Positions 14,139-18,735 of a DNA stretch of 18,735 nucleotides are shown here, in pieces. The notes under the pieces were generated by a model. That model saw nothing but the letters and a program-made list of their open reading frames with translations. It searched no databases and was not told where the DNA came from. Source of the DNA: an uncultured Eubacteriales bacterium (GTDB lineage Bacteria > Bacillota > Clostridia > Oscillospirales > Acutalibacteraceae); NCBI GenBank assembly GCA_934454125.1, contig CAKSFA010000013.1, positions 1-18,735 of the forward strand. Reading direction: 5' to 3'. The translations under genes were made by a program, and so were the position numbers. How positions within the stretch are numbered: position 1 is the first letter of the stretch; each line of letters opens with the position of its first letter.

Positions 14139-17100
14139 TTATGCGCGGTTGCGCTTTTTACTTACCGAAATTACAATGACAATCGCTGCCAAAGCCAGAA
14201 CACTGCCTGCAATGCTAATAGTGATGATGGTATAATCACCCGTTTGCACATTGCTCAGATTTTCGGCTTGAATGTTGTTCATATTGCCCTGTGCCGGTTC
14301 TGCCGGAGTTGGATTAATTGGCTCGGGATTTACCGGAGGCAAAATCTGGCTGACGCCCAATACGACTTGGTCAACGGTGTTATCGCCGATTGTACCTGTG
14401 ATTGGCGCAACCTGCTGGCCGTTGATTACGACCGGATTGCCGGCTTGGTCTGTTACGCTGACAGTGTAACCAATTCCCAGCGGCAGATTTGCGCCAGTAA
14501 TCATCTGCGCATTTTGCATGCTGAATGTGGTAACGCCATTTGCAAAGGTGACATCACCGTAAGCCCCATTGAAACTGGTATCGCTCAATGTAACGGTGAC
14601 CAGCACGGCATCGCCCTCGATGTTGTTTGTAATCTGGAAGCCACCAAAAACTGTGCGGTCGTAGTAAACACTGACTTCTACCGTTTCATTTTCTTTGATG
14701 TTGATAACCGTTGTGCTCTCGGTTGTTGTATTATCTTTATAGGTTACTCTGGTCGGGGTTGCGCCGAAGCCCAAGTAGGACTTCGGTGTCAGCACCGGTG
14801 CACTGCCAACATCGCCGGTTTTGTTCTCAGCTTCTGCAGTGACCTCGGTGTAGCCTTGGCCATTTGCATTTTGTTGGTAGTAACGCACGGTGTAATTGCC
14901 CTGCGGCAATGGATTTTGCGTCCATGTGGCGGTGACGGTAACGTCTTTTGCCGGCATGGTGAAGGTATTGTTGGTAATGGTTGCATCGGCAGTACTCCAG
15001 TCACCTTGCGTCCAGCCATCTACTGTGCCTTTTGCTGGCAGTGTTACCGTTTTACCAAAGCGAACATTTGTAACCGCTGCGGGGTCTGTCGGTTTGTTGG
15101 TTGGGCCACCGGTTGTTGTGTAGGTTACAGTGTAAGTGTTACGGTTGTAGTAGAGGTGGACTTCTAAATTACCAGTTTCTGGTATATTTTGAGCAGTTTC
15201 GCTCTCAGCGTTGTTGCCAACTTTGTATGTGGTTTTTGCGGCAGTGGTTGCAAAGCCCTCATAGGTTTTTTGCTCAAAAGTAGGGGCTGAACCAACGTTG
15301 CCGGTTTTTGTGATTTTGTCTGCTGTTACCTCGGTGTAATTATCATCATCAACGTTTTGCTGGTGATAGTGAACGGTGTACTGTGCAGTGGGAACTGCGT
15401 CTTGCGTCCAGTCAGCGGTGATGGTGACATTCTTGTTGGGCATTTGGAATTCTGCATCATTTGTACCCAGTGTTACGTCTGTACTGTACCACGCGCTTTG
15501 CGTCCAGCCTGCGAAGGTTTGTTTTTGCTCTAAAGTAACCTTCTGGCCGTAACGAATGTTTTCTTTTTTAGCCGGAGCTTCGGGAGCGCCCTCTGGTTTA
15601 TTGTTTGTTTGATAAGTTACCGTGTAGGTGTTGCGGTCGTAGTAGACGTTGACTTCGAGTGTTTTATTTGCTGCGAGTTTAACCTCTGTTTCGCTCTCAG
15701 TTCCGCCGTCTTCTTTATATTTTACTTTTGGCGTAGTGCTAAAGCCGGTGTAAGTTTTGTTGGTAGTTTGTGCCGACTCACCAGCTTTTCCTGTTTTTGT
15801 TTCGGTTTCACCGTCTACTTTGGTATATTGGTCATCATTGACGTTTTGTTGGTAGTAGTTGACTGTATAAGTGATGGCATCGGGGTCAACGACCTCTAAG
15901 ATAGTTGATGCACTTTTATTTTGACCGTCTTTGGTTGGTGCTGTTACCGTAATTTTATACTCACCGGTTGCTACCATGCCGGTTGCATTGCGGGCAGTGG
16001 TGTTTAGAGGATACTTTATTACCTCAAGAATACCTTGAGGAGTTGTTCCTTCAGTTGTATTTTTCTCATCATCTGTAGCAGGGCTAATTTGCAAATTTAG
16101 TTCTGGAAAAGTTGCAATTGCCGAATCACTATCTGTTTCCGGAATCATGACTGCAGGATAAGTTACACCCTGATACTCGACCTGATAAGTTAAATTCAGT
16201 GATTCAAAAAAACGTTGTTCTGTAGTATCTTGTGTATCCGGTTTCCAATTCACTTTTACTTCTGTAGGTGTTAATGGATTGCTCCCATCTAAACCATTAA
16301 TTTTATTATACTGTTCCGTATATTTCGTTTGTGGAATTGTCAGTTCTGTGACATACTCAGGCTCTGTTGTAGGCGTACCTGTTTTCCATATGCCACTGTC
16401 ATTTTTTGTAAGGGTCATTCCTTCTTGACTAGGATAAGGAGTAAATGTAAACTCAGCATTATTTTTATCTGAGATTGTAGTTTTAATATACTCGTGCTCA
16501 GATTGAGCGAGACCGGAGTGACCATTGTAGCCATTGGCGGTTTCGAAAGTGGTTTTTCCGCTGGTGGTGCCGGTGATGGTAATGCTATCGAGTTTGCCAA
16601 GAACAAGCGTGCCGCCGCCAGTAAAGTCTTTTACTTTTAAACTAGAAGCTGTGATGGAGGAAAGATCTAGGGTTGCATTTGCAGGCACTGTCAAATCCAT
16701 AGTGCCATCAGTTTTTGCAGAAAGGGTCGTAGGTTGGATTGTGCCTTTTGTGATGTTTAAGGAGGAAATATTTGTTAAAGAAAGGTTGGAAACAGGGAAC
16801 TCGGTGCTAAGTGTAACGTTGGTGGTAGTTGCGCCTGCACCGTCGATATTTCTGGCTAAGATTTTGTTCATCGTGATGCTGACGGTACCAGTTACAGGGT
16901 ATTGTGTTGCATCAGCTGCGGGGGCATCGGGTTCTTTGATATCGAACCAGCTGCCCTCTGGCACTTCTGCTTCTTTTGCGCCGCTGGCGTAAATGTGACC
17001 CAACAGTTTTGCAGTGGAAGCAGCGTCGATCTCGATGGAGACATCGCCGCTATGCTTGCCGTTCATGCTGCCGGCGTAGATGTTGCCGAACTCACCGGTA

Positions 17101-17690
17101 CCTTTGATGATGATTTTGCCGTTGGTGCCTGCTTTCGCAGTTGCATCTGCAAGCGTTGTGCCATCGGTATTATACAAGGTGCCGCCAAAGAGGTCCACCA
17201 GACGGTGACCGCTGGAACGGGTAACGTTCTCGAGCGTGAGAGTGTGCCCGTTGGCAAAGATGCTATCATGAATTTTATTTGCAAAACCAAGTTCAATATT
17301 TTTGAATGTGACATTACCACCGAGAATCAAACCGCTGGGGCGTATTGAAAGTGTTGCGGTTTTACCCTCTTCAGCAGTAATTGTAACGCTTTTATCAATC
17401 ACATAAGGCTTGCTGCCTGTTTCATCAAGCGCGTTGAGAAAGGCACCACTTTCGCCTAAAATGATGATTTTACCATTGTTTGCTACGTTTTTTACGGCAT
17501 CATCAAACAGGTTATAGGGGTTTTCTTTGGTGCCGTCACCTGAATGCTCTTGCACTTTGCCGCTAAAGCGGGTGTAAACCTCTTGTTTTGCATCGGCTGC
17601 AAACGCGGTGAATGCAGCAGTGGGAATGAGGCCTACTACAAGCAGCGCTGCCAATGCAATTGCAAGCCACTTGGTTTTGATACTTTTCAT
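14139..17690 (-). CDS. Large cell-wall-anchored repeat protein with MucBP-like and InlB-type repeats
   Basis: This 1183-residue surface protein has a signal peptide at residues 1-32 (cleavage near AFA-AD). The region 35-400 is rich in beta strands with NIYAGSMNGKHSGDVSIEI-type rungs, probably a right-handed beta-helix. A linker region of about 400-600 is unusually AT-rich at DNA level. Three MucBP-like units begin near 606, 769 and 930 (YTV-YYQQN...), alternating with two Listeria-Bacteroides (InlB B) repeats at about 687-760 and 849-925 (NTYTVTY...WTQ). A beta domain at about 1010-1110 and a Pro/Glu linker follow. The C-terminus is a sorting signal: NVQTGD at 1147-1152, hydrophobic 1154-1176, tail KKRNRA. 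A sortase would link it to peptidoglycan. The start has AAGGAGG 8 nt upstream. It is probably an adhesin; ligand unknown. Confidence 0.88.
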   Translation of the reverse strand: MKSIKTKWLAIALAALLVVGLIPTAAFTAFAADAKQEVYTRFSGKVQEHSGDGTKENPYNLFDDAVKNVANNGKIIILGESGAFLNALDETGSKPYVIDKSVTITAEEGKTATLSIRPSGLILGGNVTFKNIELGFANKIHDSIFANGHTLTLENVTRSSGHRLVDLFGGTLYNTDGTTLADATAKAGTNGKIIIKGTGEFGNIYAGSMNGKHSGDVSIEIDAASTAKLLGHIYASGAKEAEVPEGSWFDIKEPDAPAADATQYPVTGTVSITMNKILARNIDGAGATTTNVTLSTEFPVSNLSLTNISSLNITKGTIQPTTLSAKTDGTMDLTVPANATLDLSSITASSLKVKDFTGGGTLVLGKLDSITITGTTSGKTTFETANGYNGHSGLAQSEHEYIKTTISDKNNAEFTFTPYPSQEGMTLTKNDSGIWKTGTPTTEPEYVTELTIPQTKYTEQYNKINGLDGSNPLTPTEVKVNWKPDTQDTTEQRFFESLNLTYQVEYQGVTYPAVMIPETDSDSAIATFPELNLQISPATDDEKNTTEGTTPQGILEVIKYPLNTTARNATGMVATGEYKITVTAPTKDGQNKSASTILEVVDPDAITYTVNYYQQNVNDDQYTKVDGETETKTGKAGESAQTTNKTYTGFSTTPKVKYKEDGGTESETEVKLAANKTLEVNVYYDRNTYTVTYQTNNKPEGAPEAPAKKENIRYGQKVTLEQKQTFAGWTQSAWYSTDVTLGTNDAEFQMPNKNVTITADWTQDAVPTAQYTVHYHQQNVDDDNYTEVTADKITKTGNVGSAPTFEQKTYEGFATTAAKTTYKVGNNAESETAQNIPETGNLEVHLYYNRNTYTVTYTTTGGPTNKPTDPAAVTNVRFGKTVTLPAKGTVDGWTQGDWSTADATITNNTFTMPAKDVTVTATWTQNPLPQGNYTVRYYQQNANGQGYTEVTAEAENKTGDVGSAPVLTPKSYLGFGATPTRVTYKDNTTTESTTVINIKENETVEVSVYYDRTVFGGFQITNNIEGDAVLVTVTLSDTSFNGAYGDVTFANGVTTFSMQNAQMITGANLPLGIGYTVSVTDQAGNPVVINGQQVAPITGTIGDNTVDQVVLGVSQILPPVNPEPINPTPAEPAQGNMNNIQAENLSNVQTGDYTIITISIAGSVLALAAIVIVISVSKKRNRA

Positions 17691-17755
17691 AGATGCTTCC
17701 TCCTTAAGGTCACTGTGTATTTTTCTGGTTTTTATACTTTCAAATAAGCATATTT

Positions 17756-17784
17756 ATCTTACCGCATCGACTGAAAAATAGCAA
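17756..17784 (-). promoter_or_regulatory. Promoter of the wall-protein gene
   Basis: On the minus strand TTGCTA (17779-17784), a 17-bp spacer and TAAGAT (17756-17761) predict a start near 17749 and a leader of about 59 nt. Both boxes match the consensus only partly. Confidence 0.5.
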
Positions 17785-17794
17785 TAGTTATTGC
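17781..17794. promoter_or_regulatory. Perfect 14-bp palindrome at the -35 of the wall-protein promoter
   Basis: GCAATA-GT-TATTGC is a perfect dyad overlapping the edge of the -35 box. Its position suits a repressor or activator site for the surface protein, but no regulator is identified. Confidence 0.35.
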
Positions 17795-17876
17795 GCTTAT
17801 TTTTTAATTTGTAGCAAAATTGTCATAAAATCAGAAATTTTCAAAAAAACGTGTGCAAAAATCAATAGAGAAACAC

Positions 17877-17904
17877 TTGTAATCAATGGTTTTTTATGTA
17901 TAAT
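17877..17904 (+). promoter_or_regulatory. Promoter of the traX-like gene
   Basis: TTGTAA (17877-17882) and TATAAT (17899-17904) are 16 bp apart on the plus strand, with a start near 17911 and a leader of about 37 nt. It is divergent from the wall-protein promoter; the 80 bp between are AT-rich with nothing else recognised. Confidence 0.55.
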
Positions 17905-17947
17905 TATGATAAAATGAAAGAAATCGGAAGCTTTGGGGGAATCGTAC

Positions 17948-18712
17948 ATGGAACAAACCGGTAAATGTTTCAATATCAACCAAATCAAGATGATTGCAAT
18001 TATTGCAATGACAATTGATCATATTGCCTGGGTGGCATTCCCCGGCTATGCAATTGATCCGCTGCCACTGTTGATGCATAGCATTGGGCGCATCACCTGC
18101 CCAATTATGTGTTACTGTATTGCGGAGGGCTACCATTATACCAAAAATATCAACAAATACACCAGTCGGCTGTTTTTGTTTTCTATAATATCCCATTTTG
18201 CCTATGTGTTTTTTTCGAGTGGGTTTGCAGACTGGCGCGCATTTGTTCCATTTTATGGTGGCGATATTTTAAATCAGACCAGCGTTATGTGGTCTTTGGC
18301 ATGGGGATTGGTGATGCTGCGGGTTGCAAACAGCACGAAAATCAAACAAAAACTGCTCAAAGTATTGCTGGTGGTATTGATTTGTGCAATCAGCTTCCCC
18401 AGTGATTGGAGTTGTATTGCAAGTTTATGGATCTTAGCATTTGGTACAAACCGCGGAAATTTTAAGGCACAGATGTTGTGGATGATCTTTTATGTGGCGA
18501 TTTATGCTGGTGTTTATTTCTTTATGCTGAATCAGGTTTATGCATTGCTACAAATGCTGGTGGTGCTGGCCATTCCGGTTTTAAAGGCATATAACGGACA
18601 AAAAGGTTCCAACTACCGACTAAATCAAGTTATGAAGTGGGGATTTTATGTGTATTACCCGCTGCATCTTATCGTAATTGGTTGGATTTCATTATATACA
18701 GCAACAAACTAG
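17948..18712 (+). CDS. TraX-family multi-pass membrane protein
   Basis: This 254-residue integral membrane protein has several hydrophobic segments. TraX features include KMIAIIAMTIDHIAW (Asp24-His25), a segment IGRITCPIMCYCIAEGYHYTKN followed by KYTSRL (46-74), and the C-terminal YYPLHLIVIGW. The family is named for the F-plasmid protein that N-acetylates pilin. Most chromosomal members in clostridia have no known substrate and are presumed acyltransferases. The ATG at 17948 is chosen because GGGGGA lies about 7 nt upstream; an in-frame TTG at 17933 would add five residues but overlaps that site. It stands alone, divergent from the wall-protein gene, with no conjugation genes nearby. Confidence 0.85.
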   Translation: MEQTGKCFNINQIKMIAIIAMTIDHIAWVAFPGYAIDPLPLLMHSIGRITCPIMCYCIAEGYHYTKNINKYTSRLFLFSIISHFAYVFFSSGFADWRAFVPFYGGDILNQTSVMWSLAWGLVMLRVANSTKIKQKLLKVLLVVLICAISFPSDWSCIASLWILAFGTNRGNFKAQMLWMIFYVAIYAGVYFFMLNQVYALLQMLVVLAIPVLKAYNGQKGSNYRLNQVMKWGFYVYYPLHLIVIGWISLYTATN

Positions 18713-18735
18713 ATGTCTTCTTTATTACAAATACC

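Noticed and set aside
14136..15167. 343-codon plus-strand open frame opposite the wall-protein gene
   Set aside because: It is cysteine-rich, without family features, and lies wholly antisense to a well-supported gene; the open frame follows from that gene's codon bias and repeats.
17948..18712. TraX gene as a sign of a conjugative element
   Set aside because: No relaxase, coupling protein or pilus genes nearby; stand-alone chromosomal TraX homologues are common in clostridia.
1..18735. CRISPR, insertion sequence, integrase, toxin-antitoxin or prophage genes
   Set aside because: No regularly spaced repeats, transposase-like motifs or terminal inverted repeats were seen; every long frame has a housekeeping or surface-protein explanation.

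Overview
The window looks like chromosomal DNA of a Gram-positive, low-to-medium GC, gut-type clostridium, probably Oscillospiraceae/Ruminococcaceae. The evidence is strong AGGAGG-type ribosome sites, frequent GTG/TTG starts, a sortase-anchored repeat protein with an NVQTG-type signal, an M64 peptidase fused to a DUF6273 domain, a PdxS with a MocR-type neighbour, and a short ProB without PUA domain. The family assignment is inference; no rRNA or marker gene is present.

Layout. (1) 1-2939, minus: a large secreted M64 metallopeptidase whose C-terminus runs off the left edge. It is preceded by a good promoter and a leader of about 200 nt that holds a mini-ORF with a strong ribosome site, possibly a frameshifted small gene. 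(2) 3308-3471, minus: a tRNA-Arg(CCG) gene with its own promoter and terminator. (3) 3480-5715, minus: a YfcE-type phosphodiesterase followed by a phosphoglucomutase/phosphomannomutase. (4) 5865-6851, plus: three tightly packed small genes of unknown function, divergent from (3), ending at a shared bidirectional terminator. (5) 6895-7698, minus: a single-pass membrane protein of unknown function. (6) 7823-9879, minus: proB-proA, the first two steps of proline synthesis, with an extended -10 promoter and a terminator. (7) 10024-12428: pdxS (minus), divergent from a PdxR-like MocR regulator (plus), with a palindromic candidate operator between them. The regulator has arginine where the PLP-binding lysine should be, and no pdxT lies beside pdxS. 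(8) 12439-12606, minus: a 55-residue membrane or exported peptide gene with its own promoter. (9) 12862-14065, minus: a lipoprotein plus an isochorismatase/nicotinamidase-like hydrolase, probably one transcript. (10) 14139-17690, minus: an 1183-residue cell-wall-anchored repeat protein. It is divergent from (11) 17948-18712, plus: a TraX-family membrane protein.

Most of the window is housekeeping metabolism (PLP, proline, sugar phosphates) interleaved with two large surface proteins at either end. The points most worth a second look are the lysine-less PdxR-like regulator with its palindrome, the three-gene small-protein cassette, the leader in front of the M64 gene, the 55-residue gene, and the mosaic architecture of the 1183-residue wall protein. 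I found no CRISPR array, insertion sequence, prophage or clear defence system.
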